NCBI GenBank assembly: GCA_037176705.1
Contig: CM073899.1
Coordinates: forward strand, 2,356,001 to 2,420,000
DNA from: Molossus alvarezi
Taxonomy: Eukaryota; Chordata; Mammalia; Chiroptera; Molossidae
Reading direction: 5' to 3'
DNA: 64,000 nucleotides
Shown here: piece by piece, positions 21,391 to 33,731 of the stretch
Layout of the letters: each line of letters starts with the position of its first letter
Position numbering within the stretch: the stretch's first letter is position 1
Notes under the pieces: model-generated
Told to the model about the DNA's origin: nothing
Databases searched by the model: none
Seen by the model: only the letters and a program-made list of their open reading frames with translations
Translations under genes and position numbers: made by a program

Positions 21391-23529
21391 ACTGAATGTT
21401 CTTATTATTCTTGGCGTGTACCTAGAATAGTGTATTCTATTATGATTTTATATATGTATATGTAATGTCTCAGGTTATTGTATGTTATATATGAAGTTTT
21501 TCCTCTGTAAAATTTATATTCCTCCACTTATACAAATCAGATTAAATACTGTGTTCTTTGAAATGAGATTTACTATCATTAGAGACATTTTTTCCCCTAA
21601 GATGCTCTTTGAAATGTCTTCATTACCCTCCAGCAGGCCCCAGAAGCCACAGAGGTCCTTGTCAGTCACTAGTCCTGTCCTAAGCTGTCATCGGTTCACA
21701 GTGGGAATGGGTCAATCACAGCGTCCTAGGTCTCTGTCACCTGGCTTGTTGTCTCTGCTTTCATGGGGCTCTGCAGTGATCTCTGGGCCAGAATCTGTGT
21801 CTCTAGCGAAGGTCACCTCAGAGCCCTGTGGAAAAATACTGTTCTGGGTACTCAAGATACTGTCACTTCAAAGAACAGAGGCGCAGGAGGGATCAGGCTG
21901 CGTACTGTGGGCATCACGCAGACCGTTCACGATGACCCTGCAGACAATCCAGGGTTCCCAGAGCGTCCCATTCAAGAAGTCCACGGCTTCATCTGACCTC
22001 TCACCCGAGACGGAGCTGAGCGGTAGTCACCCAGTAGGAAGCATTGAGCTGTTGAGGCGTAACCGCATTTATTTATTTGGAACATGGTTGATGTTTCTTC
22101 AATGCTCTATTTTCTGAATGTGTAACGAGATTTCTTTGTTTCCTAGGCTCTCAGGAAACCATCACAACTGGGTAGACACTTCTTTAAATTGAAATAAAAC
22201 ATCTTCAGATGACATCATTCTAACTGACAACACCTTTCCCAAGCCAGATCTCTTCCTGAGCCTCCTATTTCTGTGGCAATCTATCTATTGAGAATCGGCC
22301 TCTTGTATCAGGATATGATGGAAGAATTGATTATGCAACCAAGGCCTTCCCTGGGATACCCTATTTGAGAACGATGCTCATTTAATCAGCTGAGGCAAAA
22401 ACTACACCTATAGACTCCTCTCAGAAAGACTTATCTGGCTTGTAGGGTCCCCATTTTATGAGTGGCGGAGAAGGTCACTTCCTACCTGAGTACCCCAGAG
22501 ACCGAGAAGGAAAGAATTCTCCTGAAGTCATGGGTGTCCCAAGGGTCAGTGTGCTAGAGAGAGTTCCTTGGACTTGTTTTCCTAGAGTCCAGAGAGCAGA
22601 GACTGGGGGCTTTTATAAGCGCAGTCTGGTCTCTTCGCAAGACCTCCAGCAACCTTAAGATTCGCCTGTAAGCAGTGTCTGCTCCCACCTGTGTATGTCA
22701 CTGGCTTTTCCTTTGAGCTCATTGCTTCATTTGCCTATTTCCCCACTAAAATGTAGTTAAAATAACATCTTTAACACATGAACAAAAATGTGCAAAGTCA
22801 TTTTGTTTCCTTGAACAACTTATAAACTAAAATGGATAAATGTCTGAATGACTGGGACTTCAAGGGCCATCCTCTCCTTACATCTCAGCGTTGCCTTGAA
22901 TATCAATGAGCCTCATCACCATCAGCGTGAAGTTTCCCTTCCTGAGGACTTGAAGTCAGGGCTGCTGTCTCACTTAGGAGCGTATCCTGTTAGATCCTCG
23001 CTGTTGCAAAGGTGCATCGCCCCAGGCCCACTGCTGCTTGGCTACTTTCCTCCATCTGTCACTGTCAGCTCTCAGTGGGATCGCTGTCAAGGGCGGGGTT
23101 TGAGCACCTGTAGGCGGGGGTGTCGGATGGTCATGGACTCAGCCACAGGGGTCTATTCATTTAGGTGAGTTTCAGAAAGAATCCAACTTCACGTAGGTGA
23201 GACTACAAGAGCGTGACAGCACCTGCCATGTCTAAGGACATCGTGTCGTGGGACCAGGCTCTGTGTGGGAGCCAGGCACACAATTAGCTGAAAGGCAGTT
23301 TCTCTTGCCTTCCAGAATCAAAATAGATCTTCTTATCTTTAATGGTTCCCTCAATATTCCCATTCCACTCTGTTTACGAGCCAGGAACCCTGAGCTAAAG
23401 CAATTGAGTGTATTTAGCAACAGAAAACTGGTTCTCAAACCACTTAGTGAGCATATAAATTCTGCAAGGTTTTTCTATTCTTATTTTACTGACTCTAAAT
23501 AAAGGTCTAGTTTTTTACTAGCAAATTTT
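21391..23529. other. unique DNA, nothing recognised
   Basis: About 2.1 kb. The longest frame (21482-22117, plus strand, 211 residues counted from a non-ATG start) has no domain I recognise. It is Ser/Leu-rich after residue 50 and I treat it as a chance frame. No repeat named. Confidence 0.35.
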
Positions 23530-23689
23530 TCTTTATTTGTACTAAAATGCCCGTCCTTTTTTACTGTGGACTCTATTACACATGTCCCCCATTTTCTCCC
23601 TCTACCCTGCTCCGGCCCCCACTCAGCCTTCACCGCATCATGTCTGGGTGTGTGGGTTATGCGTACATATATATATATATATATCCTTT
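23530..23689 (-). mobile_element. L1 3' end fragment with (TA)n
   Basis: Contains actctattacacatgtccccc and a following C-rich block, homologous to the antisense L1 3' ends at 12028, 19095 and 48425. A (TA)n run lies at about 23666-23683. Confidence 0.5.
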
Positions 23690-23697
23690 GCCTTTTT

Positions 23698-23924
23698 TAA
23701 AATCCTCACCTGAGGACATTTTTGCATTTATCTTCAGATAGAGCGGGTGGAAGATAGGGAGGAAGAGACAGAGAGAAACATCAATGTGAGAGAGACACAT
23801 TGAGTGGCTGCCACCCACATGACCCCAACTGGGGCCGGGGACAAACTACAACCGAGGCACGTGCCCTCAGGGGGAACTGAACCCCGGACTCTCAGGCCCG
23901 CAGGCTGACGCTCTAACTGCTGAG
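23698..23924 (-). repeat. VES-type SINE, type B, 5'-truncated
   Basis: Minus-strand copy that stops at taactgctgag, lacking about the first 17 nt of the head. Flanking 8-bp gccttttt at 23690-23697 and 23925-23932 marks the ends, so the truncation happened during insertion. Confidence 0.87.
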
Positions 23925-23932
23925 GCCTTTTT

Positions 23933-24943
23933 CTTCCCATATACCTAAATGCTAAATAACTCTGTTTACTTCCAGGTCCTGTGAATATTACTCCAGCTCT
24001 ATGTATAGCTCCTTTGTACAGTATTTTCAAACCTCGATTTGATATGAAAGTGATGAGTATGATTCCCCAGGCTGTTCAGACAGCTCTGCCCAGAGCGGGG
24101 CCGGACGCCGTTCTCCTGTCCTGCATGGTTGTTAAAGCATATTGTAAACGACTCATTTCTTCAACCTCTGCTCAGGAATTTCTAGGAGTTCAGTTGCATT
24201 AGGCACAGTGGAAGTTCTGAGAGCTCCAATTACATTTTCCTCAGCATTGAACATTTCATCCACGGACAGAGAGAAGTTAGATTCCATTGATCTGAGTTAT
24301 TTTACACAGAACCATTGAATTGACTGTCCCCGTGGGCTCATGTTGTTTGTTTAATTCTATTTTTGGCCAGGGAGGAACGTTCGTGTCATCAGAAAATAAC
24401 AACGGTCCCAGAAAGCATCTTTCAATTTGCAAATTGTCAAGGCGTCGTGCTCACCGGAGTGTGAAGGTGGATGGAGAGACGGTGCTTGCTTGCTGGTCAC
24501 AGATGTGTTCAGTCCGAGAGCCACGCTGAGCATCACCGCTGACGCACAGGTCGGCTCACTGCCCGAGCGGAGCTCAGCCTCCAGGCCCAGCCGGGGCGGC
24601 GGGCTGGTAAGGGCTCAATTACACTGGGGACCATTTTCTAGGTTCCCTGACTAAGACGTGGTGCTCGGAGCCCAAAATGAAATGGTTGGAGGTTTTCCTC
24701 ATAATTATCCAACATGAGCTAATGTTCGAGGCCCTGTGATTCCATCTCTTTAATTGTGAAGCAGAATCATGTCATAATGGTGAGTCTCCTTTGTCTCTGG
24801 ATGCACGAGGCTTGCCCGCCACTTAAAAATGAAGCGTATAGACCCTAATCATATTTGTCTGAGAAACGCTGTATAAGCCACAAGGAAGAAATCAAGAAAT
24901 ATGCACTTACTAAGAATTAGTGGCTGATTCTACAGTGAAAATA
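23933..24943. other. unique DNA, nothing recognised
   Basis: About 1 kb of mixed composition, with a GC-richer patch at about 24540-24610. No gene or repeat identified. Confidence 0.4.
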
Positions 24944-25087
24944 TAGACGGGGTGGGCAAAAGTAGGTTTACAGTGGGAGTGACATTCTTTGGCGCTAAGA
25001 AAGCTACCGTACTTACCATAAGCTGCATGTTTTGTTTTGTTTTTTCCCTCAAACAACTACTATAAATCTACATTTACAACCTATATA
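24944..25087 (+). mobile_element. non-autonomous mariner-like element
   Basis: Left end gacggggtgggcaaaagtagg followed by tttacagt resembles the bat mariner terminus cagggtggggcaaaagtagg. The right end has actataaatctac, which is the complementary inverted repeat with two transitions. Length about 140 bp with no transposase. TA at 24944-24945 could be the target site. Confidence 0.5.
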
Positions 25088-25600
25088 ATTAGTGATGCAA
25101 GGTCAGAAAAAGGAAAAAATTGTGAATGTTTAGTTGATACAAGAGTGTCTTTTATATGTTTTATTTAAAAAAAAAAAAAAATAGCTGCAAGGCCTTCTGA
25201 TACCAGCTACCCTAAATCAGGCCAGACGTCATCGTTTAATGGCCCAGGATCTACGGGAGAACTGCCCTCACTTCAGACACCGGCTACCACCTGGGGTTCC
25301 TCGTGCCACCCTCAGTTCTAACCAGCTGGCTCGAAACCGAGGGTTTCCCGCAACCTGCTCAGGTTCATTAGGCCTCTGGGACAACCTGCGCAGCACGGGA
25401 AAACCATTCTGCTTGTCATTACAGTGTCATCACAGCAAAGGGTGCGACACATAAGGCGAGGTCTAGGAGGGCCCAACTATGAAGGTTTCTCTGGTCCTTT
25501 TTCTGGACTCAGGGTGCACGGCCATCCTGGTATTTGCGTGGGTGACCACATGCAGGGGACAGCCAAGCAGAGGCGCTCCGCAAGCTTCCATGTTCAGAGT
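25088..25600. other. unique DNA with a poly(A) run
   Basis: Contains a run of about 14 A near 25168. The remainder to 25600 is not recognised. Some of it may belong to the LTR-like repeat that follows. Confidence 0.35.
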
Positions 25601-25609
25601 TCTGATTGG

Positions 25610-25892
25610 ATGGGAGTTTGATTATACAGGCCTGTCATCTCTCCCCAGAGATCAAGCTGATGTCACACGGCTCAAAGCCTGGATGCTCTAACACAAGGTT
25701 AGTCTTTCTGTCATGACCAGCCCCCTCCTGGGGCATCTTGTTGGCATAAGCTATCTAAAGGCACATAGTGAGTCACTTTACTAGCATAAACCATTATGAA
25801 TGACAAGGATGCTTCTATCAGGAAATTCCAAGGATCTAGAGGCCAATTCCCAGGAACCATGGACAATAATCTTTCCACATTAATTACATCTG
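25610..25892 (+). repeat. LTR-like old repeat, class unassigned
   Basis: The order of tgattggatgggagtttg, gaccagccccctcctgggg, accattatgaatgacaagg, ggaaattccaagg and caggaaccatggacaa follows a common eutherian LTR-type repeat as I remember it. No retroviral coding sequence is next to it. The family name would need a repeat search. Confidence 0.45.
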
Positions 25893-26120
25893 ATGAATTT
25901 TTTTGGAACCAAAAAAGACCAAAAATAGTCAATGCAATCTTGAGAAAAAAGTGCAAAGCTGAAAGCATCACCTTTCTCATTACAAACTACATTACAAAGC
26001 TATAGTCATCAAAACTGTATGGTATTGACATAAAACCAGATATATAGATCAATACATACCTTAAAACCCTCAGGAACTTTATACTAAATAAAACCTTACA
26101 GATAAATAAATGTGAGAAAA
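25893..26120 (+). pseudogene. L1 ORF2 fragment
   Basis: ggaaccaaaaaagaccaaaaatag, gcaatcttgagaaaaaagtg, aaactacattacaaagctat and actgtatggtattgacata track the L1 ORF2 region downstream of the reverse transcriptase. Many stops. Short internal relic. Confidence 0.75.
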
Positions 26121-27100
26121 TATTTAATCAAAAATTTAACATAAATAAACATCAAATGATTCACACCAGAAAGCACTAAGACATAGACACATATTAGAAA
26201 TTATTATAAATCAGAGTATTAGTATAGAAAAAAGCTAAAGCTAAAGCTGTTAGAAAATTATATGCTCACATGTTTCAATCAGCAAAGAGGTGGATGTTTG
26301 GACAGGTATAATTATATTCAATGTGTAGTTTTCTGCATTGACAATATTTATAATTTTGTGACAAGTAGATATTATTGATGTTCCAAAAATATTCTAGTCT
26401 TTCAGTAGTGAGAAAAAAATATTGTCATACATAATAATTTGATCTTCTATCATGAAATGACATCTCTGACATCTATTTTTTATAATTTAATGTGAATGAT
26501 TTGATGTTGCCCTGTACCTGACAAGCTCTGTTGAAAATTATTGCTTCATGGGGCTTATTTCACTGAAGAAAGTATAGAGTAGTTGCTAATTGTTACGCCG
26601 AGTGACTCAGAACATCAGAAATTAGTGGGTTGTTTCTGATGCTGAATCATAGGCCTGTGGAAGCCAAGTACAGGAATGAACAGCATGAATCGAAACGGGC
26701 TGAAAAGCCCTGCCAGAGACTTTAATAATAGAGCTACGTGAACCTTGACTATTTCCATTCATACGATATTTGTAGAAACTTTTTCCCTTTCATGAGGAAT
26801 AAAAGTCTTGAAATTCTGATTTAATTTCAAGCTTCAGTTAGACTCCAAACAGAATATGCAATTCAAGTAACATCATCTTTGTAACCGCTGAGATGCTCTA
26901 GGAGCTAATATCCTTTCTGTACCTAATGACTGTAGGGACAACGCTCCCGCAGGTATCTTCTCTCCACCATAACACCTGCAGTGGTCAGGCGCTCCTTTGA
27001 GCCCTGAAGGCTGTGATTACGAGGACTCGACCCCAGGAACTCTCCTCACGATGTTCCTGAGTTCTGTCTCACCATGAATGGCTTGAAGTTATACCCAGTG
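26121..27100. other. unique DNA, possible conserved non-coding stretch
   Basis: No repeat recognised. The 26580-26880 interval has balanced composition with the motifs gtgactcag (AP-1-like) and atgctgaatca (Maf-like), which would fit a regulatory element, though motif density alone proves nothing. Confidence 0.3.
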
Positions 27101-27117
27101 GATTGTAAACTTTCCAT

Positions 27118-27178
27118 AATTGCCTGAAACACAGTAAGTACTCAATGCAAGCCCCCTCGAAGCATAAATAAATGTGTG
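27118..27178 (+). repeat. possible L2 or MIR 3' end relic
   Basis: ttgcctgaaacacagtaagtactcaatg resembles gtgcctggcacatagtaagtgctcaata of the L2/MIR 3' end. Short. Confidence 0.4.
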
Positions 27179-27486
27179 CCTACCTATCAGCTGTAGAGAT
27201 TCATACTCAGCCCAGCTGCTTCCAAAAAAGTTGTCCGAGAGATTTGACTCCAAAGGAAAGGTACGGGAAGGTGGAGGTGATGGCAAATTCAGGCCAAACC
27301 TTGTGTCTCTGTGAGATGCCCGTGGAGGAGAAGAACGGATGCACTCCACAAGGAGGGTGTCATATCTTTACGGGCTCCAGAGGTTGTTGGATTAAAATAA
27401 TACCCCAAATACCACGACGACATGCAATTCTTATAGAGAAAAAAAAGGCTGTTATCAGATTCTGAAACTGATACATGAAACGTTTA
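27179..27486. other. unique DNA, nothing recognised
   Basis: About 310 bp, no gene or repeat identified. Confidence 0.35.
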
Positions 27487-27501
27487 AAAAATCAGTGAGA
27501 A

Positions 27502-27760
27502 ATGCCCTGGCCAGTTTGACTCAGCAGTTAGAACATCGGCCTGCGGACCAGAGTCCCGGGTTCGGTTCCCTCTAAGGGCACGTACCTCGGTTGCAGTTTG
27601 TCCCTGGCCCCGGATGGGGTTGTGTGGGTGGCAGCCAGTCGATGTGTCTCTGTCATGTCGATGTTTGTCTCTCTCTCTTCCTCCCTCTCTCCTTCCCACT
27701 CTATCTGAAGATACAGGCAAAATACCCTTGGTAGGATTAAAAAGTAAAATAAAATAATTT
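27502..27760 (+). repeat. VES-type SINE, type B
   Basis: Head gccctggccagtttgactc through a diverged tail cccttggtaggattaaaaag. A degenerate duplication (27487-27501 and 27761-27775, 12 of 15) frames it. Confidence 0.88.
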
Positions 27761-27775
27761 AAAAATCATTAAGAA

Positions 27776-28531
27776 CCTCACATCTGTGGAATATGTGTTA
27801 CATATTCACTTCACACTATATTATTATTTTATGCACATCAATTAGAAATTTTGGTTTTGGTTGAAGAGGGTAATATGTAATAATAGATAGAACATGACAT
27901 AGGAGAGGTTTTAAATAAAATGTGTATTTTCTCCAAACTTAATTATTTCCTTTAAACCCAACTTTAACTTTTAAAATGACTATATTTATAAAACACATAT
28001 TTAGTTGTTGCTTTTCATTTTTACTCTGATATTCAGTAATCTGAATGTTGGCAAATTTTTAACAGATAGTAAGAATCAGATTAGAAGGACACTGTGGAGT
28101 CAGTAAAGGGCATCCCAAGAGGTGGTTTCTCTGTATTCACATTACACGGGCTACTGTCCCCAAAAGCAAGTAACCATGGTGATTAATCTCCATCTAGGTA
28201 AGTTGAGATTCTGTTTATTTCTGAAAATAGCCAGTGAGTTTGCTACAAAAATTAGCCTTGAAACATTGGGGGGAACAACAACAATAACAACTAATGTCAT
28301 AGACAAATTATTTTCATGATTGGCACTGATTTCAGATTTTTTAAAAGACTAAAATTAACACAGTGGTTCTGAAAAATAATCTAATTTCAGAAATAAGCTA
28401 AATTTTAAAAAATGAATTAGATATTGTCAACATGTTTGGTGAGATACTGTTTTTTTCTATATAAATTTAAACAATGTAAGTAATCTACCTGATTTTCAAG
28501 AATGTTTTGAATTCTAAGAATCATATTTAAA
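27776..28531. other. AT-rich DNA, nothing recognised
   Basis: About 750 bp, no gene or repeat identified. Confidence 0.4.
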
Positions 28532-28544
28532 ATGTTATCATTTC

Positions 28545-28754
28545 CACCCGGCTGGTGTGGTTCAGGGGTTGAGGGTTGACCCTGCACCAGGAGGATGCTG
28601 GTTCGATTCCCGGTCAGGGCACATGCCCAAGTTGTGGGCCCGATTCCCTGTGGGGGGCATGGAGGAGGGAGCCAGTCCATGTTCTCTCCCATCAATGTTT
28701 CTATCTCTCTCTCCAGCTTCCTTCCTCTCTCTCTAAAATCAATGAAGAAAAAAA
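28545..28754 (+). repeat. VES-type SINE, type A
   Basis: Near full-length copy from cacccggctggtgtggttc to ctctaaaatcaatgaagaaa. Flanked by related atgttatcatttc and aatgatcatttc. Confidence 0.9.
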
Positions 28755-28765
28755 ATGATCATTTC

Positions 28766-29050
28766 TAAGGTTCTGAATGCTTTATTACCTTTGAATATAT
28801 CTGTATTGTTGTAAATCCACACATTTATTTGATTATCACAGAAAATCTGCATGTTAAACAGGAGTGTTTACTTCCTTCACACTTTTCACCCCAAGGTATT
28901 GGCCAGGAGATCAGGACTCAAAAAAACTTGTGATCTTCTTATTACCAAATGGAGAGAAAACTGTCCTTAAAATTAGGCTTTTGTTTTGTTTTGTTTTGTT
29001 TTATAAGTTGGACTATATAGGAAATCAGCTTGGGTTTTTGAATAAATATT
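28766..29050. other. unique DNA with (GTTTT)n
   Basis: Contains a short ttttgttttgttttgtttt run near 28980-29000. Otherwise nothing recognised. Confidence 0.4.
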
Positions 29051-29065
29051 AAAAATATCACCCAG

Positions 29066-29282
29066 GCTCGCCAGTGTGGCTCAGTGGTTGAGTGTCGACC
29101 CTGCACTAGGAGGTCGTGGGTTCGATTCCCGGTCAGGGCACGTGCCCAGGTTGTGGGCCCGATCCCCAGTGGGGGGCGTGCAGGAGGCGGCCAGTCCATG
29201 TTCTCTCTCATCCATGTTTCTATCTCTCTCCCTCTCCCTTCCTCTCTCTAAAATCAATAAAGAAAAATAAATAAAATAAAAT
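29066..29282 (+). repeat. VES-type SINE, type A, young-looking
   Basis: Very close to the type A pattern throughout, ending ctctaaaatcaataaagaaa with an (AAATA)n tail. Flanked by aaaaatatcacccag (29051-29065) and aaaaatgtcatccag (29283-29297), 13 of 15. Confidence 0.93.
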
Positions 29283-29399
29283 AAAAATGTCATCCAGGAC
29301 ATAAGCAGCAACTACATCAAGGGCTCCCCGCATTTCACATATTTAAGCTCATTCTCTTTCATCTGTGATAGTTTTCTTCTGTTTGTCAGTGTATCGCCC

Positions 29400-29765
29400 C
29401 GCATGGTGCCCCCGTGGCCACTGCGTCATTGGTCACTTCTGAACGGTGGGCGCTCTGCTTTCTCCCAGGACGGCCGGAGCATGGGAGGTGTGGCCCCGCC
29501 AGGTGTTATTTCCCTACAGGTCTCACCCACCTGTCCCGGGGAGCCACTGCCTCGCCCCTCAGCTGGCCACGGTCAGCAGCCGAAGCCAGACTTGCTCCTC
29601 CCCCTCTCCTGCGCGCTGTGGGGCAGGGACGCCCAGGGGCGCGCAGCACAGCCAGCCGTGTGGGCTCCTCCCGCAGGACGGGCACCTGCAGGCTGGAGCT
29701 CCCGCCGTCCCTGACCTTGGTCCCAGCAGCGCGTGCAGAAGCCAGGCTTCTTCCGTTGAGTCTGA
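29400..29765. promoter_or_regulatory. GC-rich, CpG-rich island-like segment
   Basis: About 365 bp of high GC with roughly 25 CpGs by hand count, in AT-rich surroundings. Frames of 81-147 residues on both strands have no recognised domains. A weak internal repeat is present: cagcagccgaagccagactt near 29574 and cagcagcgcgtgcagaagcc near 29725. Could be a CpG island or a decayed GC-rich tandem repeat. Confidence 0.4.
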
Positions 29766-29937
29766 GGTTGTGGCTGCTTCCCAGTTGTATAAACTAGTCT
29801 TCGCTTTTTCTTTTGCATTTGGTTTAATTGATGATTTACTTGGTATTCAGAGTGGTAAATTCAGTCAAGTTGTTTATTGTCTGAAATGATAGCCCCATTT
29901 TTACTGCGTGTGGCAGGGTTTATCATTCTTTTCCTTA

Positions 29938-30049
29938 TTTGCATGTGTGTGTTTGTGTGTGCATGTGTGTGTGGGTGCATGCATGTGCATGTGAGTCACG
30001 TGTGTGTGTATGCACGTGTACATGTGTGTGCGTGCGTGCATGTGTGCTA
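29938..30049. repeat. (GT)n microsatellite, compound
   Basis: GT repeats with GCAT, GAGTCAC and GTAC interruptions. Frames across it on the minus strand are repeat translations. Confidence 0.95.
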
Positions 30050-30635
30050 AAAAGTAGAAAAGAAAACGTTTGCAGCAGCACAATAATTCCCTCTTAAAAT
30101 TTGCGGGGCTCTTAATAGAGAAACATCGACAAGTGTAAGAAATTATTGTATACGGTATAGTTATCTCCCCTGCCAACTATTATGCTATTTTTTTTAAATT
30201 TAGGAATATAGGATTAACATTTGGATATCTAAGGTGAATTACTAAATGAACTGATTAGTTTTCTAAATTTCTTGCTCAATAGTAAGCTCTGTTGTTCTCT
30301 CAAATGCCTTTGAATTTGTGGGAGACCGTGCTGTTCCAAGTTCCTGTTAGTGCCGTCTCAAATCCTGATTTTAAATAGGATCCCTCAAGCAGGACACTAC
30401 TAAGAACAGCATCCGATTTGACAAATGCCTTAAAGGGCTCTTAATTTACAGTCAACAACTGACGGATTCATGGACCAGACTGGCTTCAAAATGCATCCAA
30501 ACCAAGAGCCATGGACTCGCCAGGACCCATCCAGTCCAGCTCCCCTGCATGACCCGGGTCCCCTCATGCAACATATTTTACTTTATTGTTCTCATAAAAT
30601 CCTTATATTTTAAATCCATATCCATCACCCATTAA
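30050..30635. other. unique DNA, nothing recognised
   Basis: About 590 bp, no gene or repeat identified. Confidence 0.4.
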
Positions 30636-30639
30636 TATA

Positions 30640-31200
30640 TATATATTTATAGAATGTTACAATGTATCAAGTCTTATTCTGGGCAAAGTGAATTGAACAA
30701 AATTCCTAAGATCATAGAGTTTATATTCTGGTATACAGGGGAAGGCAGATAATCAGCAACCAGACAAAAACATCGCAGGTCCGGTGACGATAAAGTGTCA
30801 CACACCACAACCATCTCGAAGCAGGGCATAGAAAGTGCAGGGACTCTAATTTTCAAAAGAGCTTTCAAGGAAGACCTCGCTGGTAAGGTAGCATTTGAGT
30901 GAAGATCTGGAAGAAGTGAAGGTCTCCGTAGTGAGAATATCTACGGGTGACCTTTCAAGATAAAAGCAACAGAAATGCAAAGTCCTGAAGTGCTCAGTGC
31001 ATCGAGCGCCACCCAGGAACTGCGGGGACAGGAGCAGAGTGAGCCGGTGAAGTGGGCACGGACAGGACATGGTGGCGTCATGGCGCGAAGCACAGTGATG
31101 TGCTTAGATCTTGTTTTGAGAGAGATGAAAACGCACGGGAGGTTTTAGAAGCGATGCTCTGTGGTGTGCGAGTAATCACTTTCAGTGCCATGAGGGTGAC
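30640..31200 (+). repeat. old eutherian interspersed repeat, family not named
   Basis: The order gtgaattgaacaaaattcct, agagtttatattctgg, ggtgacgataaagtgtcac, aaggaagacctcgctgg, catttgagtgaagatctgg, gaaatgcaaagtcctgaag and tgatgtgcttagatcttg follows a widespread mammalian medium-reiteration repeat that I recognise by pattern but cannot name safely. Coding frames across it are broken. Confidence 0.5.
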
Positions 31201-31324
31201 CTGCGCACAGTGCGTGTGTGTGTGATTAAAAGGTCATTGTTTCCGCTCAGTTTAGATCAACATTACATGTCAGAGGTACCCTTATTTTCTATCAGTAAAT
31301 ATATTAAAAACATTGACATAGTTT

Positions 31325-31522
31325 AAATTTTTTCTTTATTGATTATAGAGAGAGAGGAAGGGAGAGGGAGAGATAGAAGAGATAGAAACATCGATGAGAG
31401 AGAACATTGATTCACTACTGGGGATCGGGCCCACAACCTGGGCACGTGCCCTGACCAAGTATCAAACTGGTGACCTCTTGGTGCAGGGTCGACGCTCAAC
31501 CACTGAGCCACACCGGCCGGGC
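31325..31522 (-). repeat. VES-type SINE, type A, small internal deletion
   Basis: Minus-strand copy between perfect duplications gacatagttt (31315-31324 and 31523-31532). About 18 bp around the ggctgcctcctgca segment is missing. Confidence 0.92.
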
Positions 31523-31532
31523 GACATAGTTT

Positions 31533-32540
31533 TTTTAAATCTTAGTTCAGAATATTGACTAGAGAAATTAAATATTATGAAGATGGTGAGAACATGAGAT
31601 ATTATTTCTCTATATATAGATATAGATATATAAGAAAGGTACTATTTTCTTGCAAAAAAAGTATAATTTCTGAGATAAAATAGTCTATATTAGTGATTTT
31701 TATTAATATAACTTTCCAATTTTAAGGTTCTCTTTTTGTAATGAAAAACCATATCTTAATAATTCCAAGGAGTAAAGAGAAAAACATCTAGGTTTTTAAA
31801 AATAGTATAAATTATCATTAGAAGCAAATGTATTTGAATATGTCTCTTCAATTTGGTTAAATTGCACATTCAGAAACTAAATTATTAATACCCTGAGTAA
31901 ATAAAATAATGAGTACATTTTTTCTCAATAAGAAGGATATCAGTTAAATATGAAATTAATGTTATTATTTCTACTAATAAAATCTTTGGGAGCTGATAAT
32001 ATTTAACAATAAAATATGTATTATAGCAGCTTCTATATTTATGGAGATTTTTAATTCTATGCCAAGAGTAAAATTAGATCAAAACTTGTGTTAGAGGTTG
32101 CATGTGATATCTGATGTAACTTTGAGGAACAGGACAAAGACAATTTTTAAATGTAGTTCTGTTTTATTTTTAGTCTTGCAGTGCTCATCAGAACCATTTC
32201 ATTTTTACCAGTAGTCAAAATTTTAAATAACTGGGGCCTTTCCTTGATGACATCATCAAGTCAGGGGAAGCCAGCCAATTCCAAATGATCGTTAACTTCT
32301 ATCAACGGGAAAACATGGAAGGCAAGCAGCTAAGGAGAAAGGCAAGAGATTGATCTCTTAAGTACCTTTATTTGTGTGACAACAAGAGCTGAAACCTAAG
32401 TTGAACCCTTTTGAGATTTAACTGCAAAATTAGTATAGTAATTCTATACTAGGTGACCTGCTTTTTGCAAAGCTCATCGTTACAAACACGGTTTGTATAG
32501 AATGCATCATGGCATCCACTGCACCTAGCACATGCATTTG
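31533..32540. other. AT-rich DNA, nothing recognised
   Basis: About 1 kb of AT-rich DNA. A (TATAGA)n-like patch sits near 31610-31635. No gene recognised. Confidence 0.4.
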
Positions 32541-32551
32541 AAAATGAGCTT

Positions 32552-32756
32552 TAGTCCTGCTGGTGTGGCTCAGTGGTTGTCAACCCGCATCAAGAGGTCG
32601 CTGGTTCGATTCCCAGTCAGGGCACATGCCCAGGTTGTGGGCCCGATCCCCAGTGGGGGCTACGCAGGAGGCGGCCAATTGATGTTCTGTCTTATCCCTC
32701 TCCCTTACTCTCTCTCTAAAATCAATGAAGAAAAAACAATTTAAAAACAAAGGAAA
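32552..32756 (+). repeat. VES-type SINE, type A, with deletions
   Basis: Head gtcctgctggtgtggctc, intact ggtcagggcacatgcccagg block, then a shortened CT-rich body. Flanks aaaatgagctt (32541-32551) and aaaatgagttt (32757-32767) match 10 of 11. Confidence 0.9.
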
Positions 32757-32767
32757 AAAATGAGTTT

Positions 32768-33730
32768 CACAATATGATGTAAGGTTAGAATGACTGGACA
32801 ATCTGGGCGATATAAATATCCTTCTCTGCGTAAGATCATATATCATGATCATACTCCTAGTGACAAGAATTTCTGATTGATTCTGTGTGTTTTAAAATAC
32901 TTCAAAAAATGAAACCTCCCTCTATCTTTTGGTTTATTCCTGTTTACTCATAAATTAAAATATTTCACTCAGTTTTAAACTGATTCACTTTACAGAGCTT
33001 GAAGAGTGAAGGTAACTTTAATGGTCTGGTTTTATTCCATTTTCATCAGTGAAATAATTATAAGGGCAGAGCTGTTCTTTAGGTTGTGTAAGAAAATGAA
33101 AAATTCTTTGAGTATCTGTATGAGCCATGTTACCTCAAAGTTAAACATCTGTGGCTGGTATAGAAATGCCCATGTTTATAGAAAGAACCTTCGTTCTTAG
33201 ATCTCAGGCCTCTCCCCATAAATAACTAAACTGAGATAAATCATTCAGTGCTCTCACAGATTAAATAATAAAAATACATTGTATTACCTTGTGCTGAAAA
33301 AGTATTAAATCAGATTGAATCAATTTATTTGTCCTGTATTCTTTGTCCTATCTGGTATTAGTATTTCACCATACACATTCTGTCCTGTAAATCATTTTAC
33401 TTTCTTCTCAGCATCTTTATTCTGTGAAGTATTTGCAGGTATTTATGTGCATTAAGAAGCTGTAATCATATTTTTCTGGTAGCATGCTTGCGTTGATGGT
33501 TAGTTTGCCAATGAGCATTGTTTTAGCCAACATGTTTTCATGATGTGTGTACAAATGCCATAGAGTTACAAATGAAATATATTTCTCCAGAACTGACCCA
33601 TTTTCTAAAGATAGTTACAACCAAATCTATAGCTTCAAGATCCTGTTGAATTAAAAGTAGGAGATAACATAAAATCATAGATACAAACAATATCTTATTT
33701 AATGTGTGAATTTAAATTTAAATGTTTTTA
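32768..33730. other. AT-rich DNA, nothing recognised
   Basis: About 960 bp, no gene or repeat identified. Confidence 0.4.
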
Positions 33731-33731
33731 A

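Noticed and set aside
21482..22117. 211-residue plus-strand frame
   Set aside because: Starts at a non-ATG codon, has no recognised domain, and no splice or promoter context.
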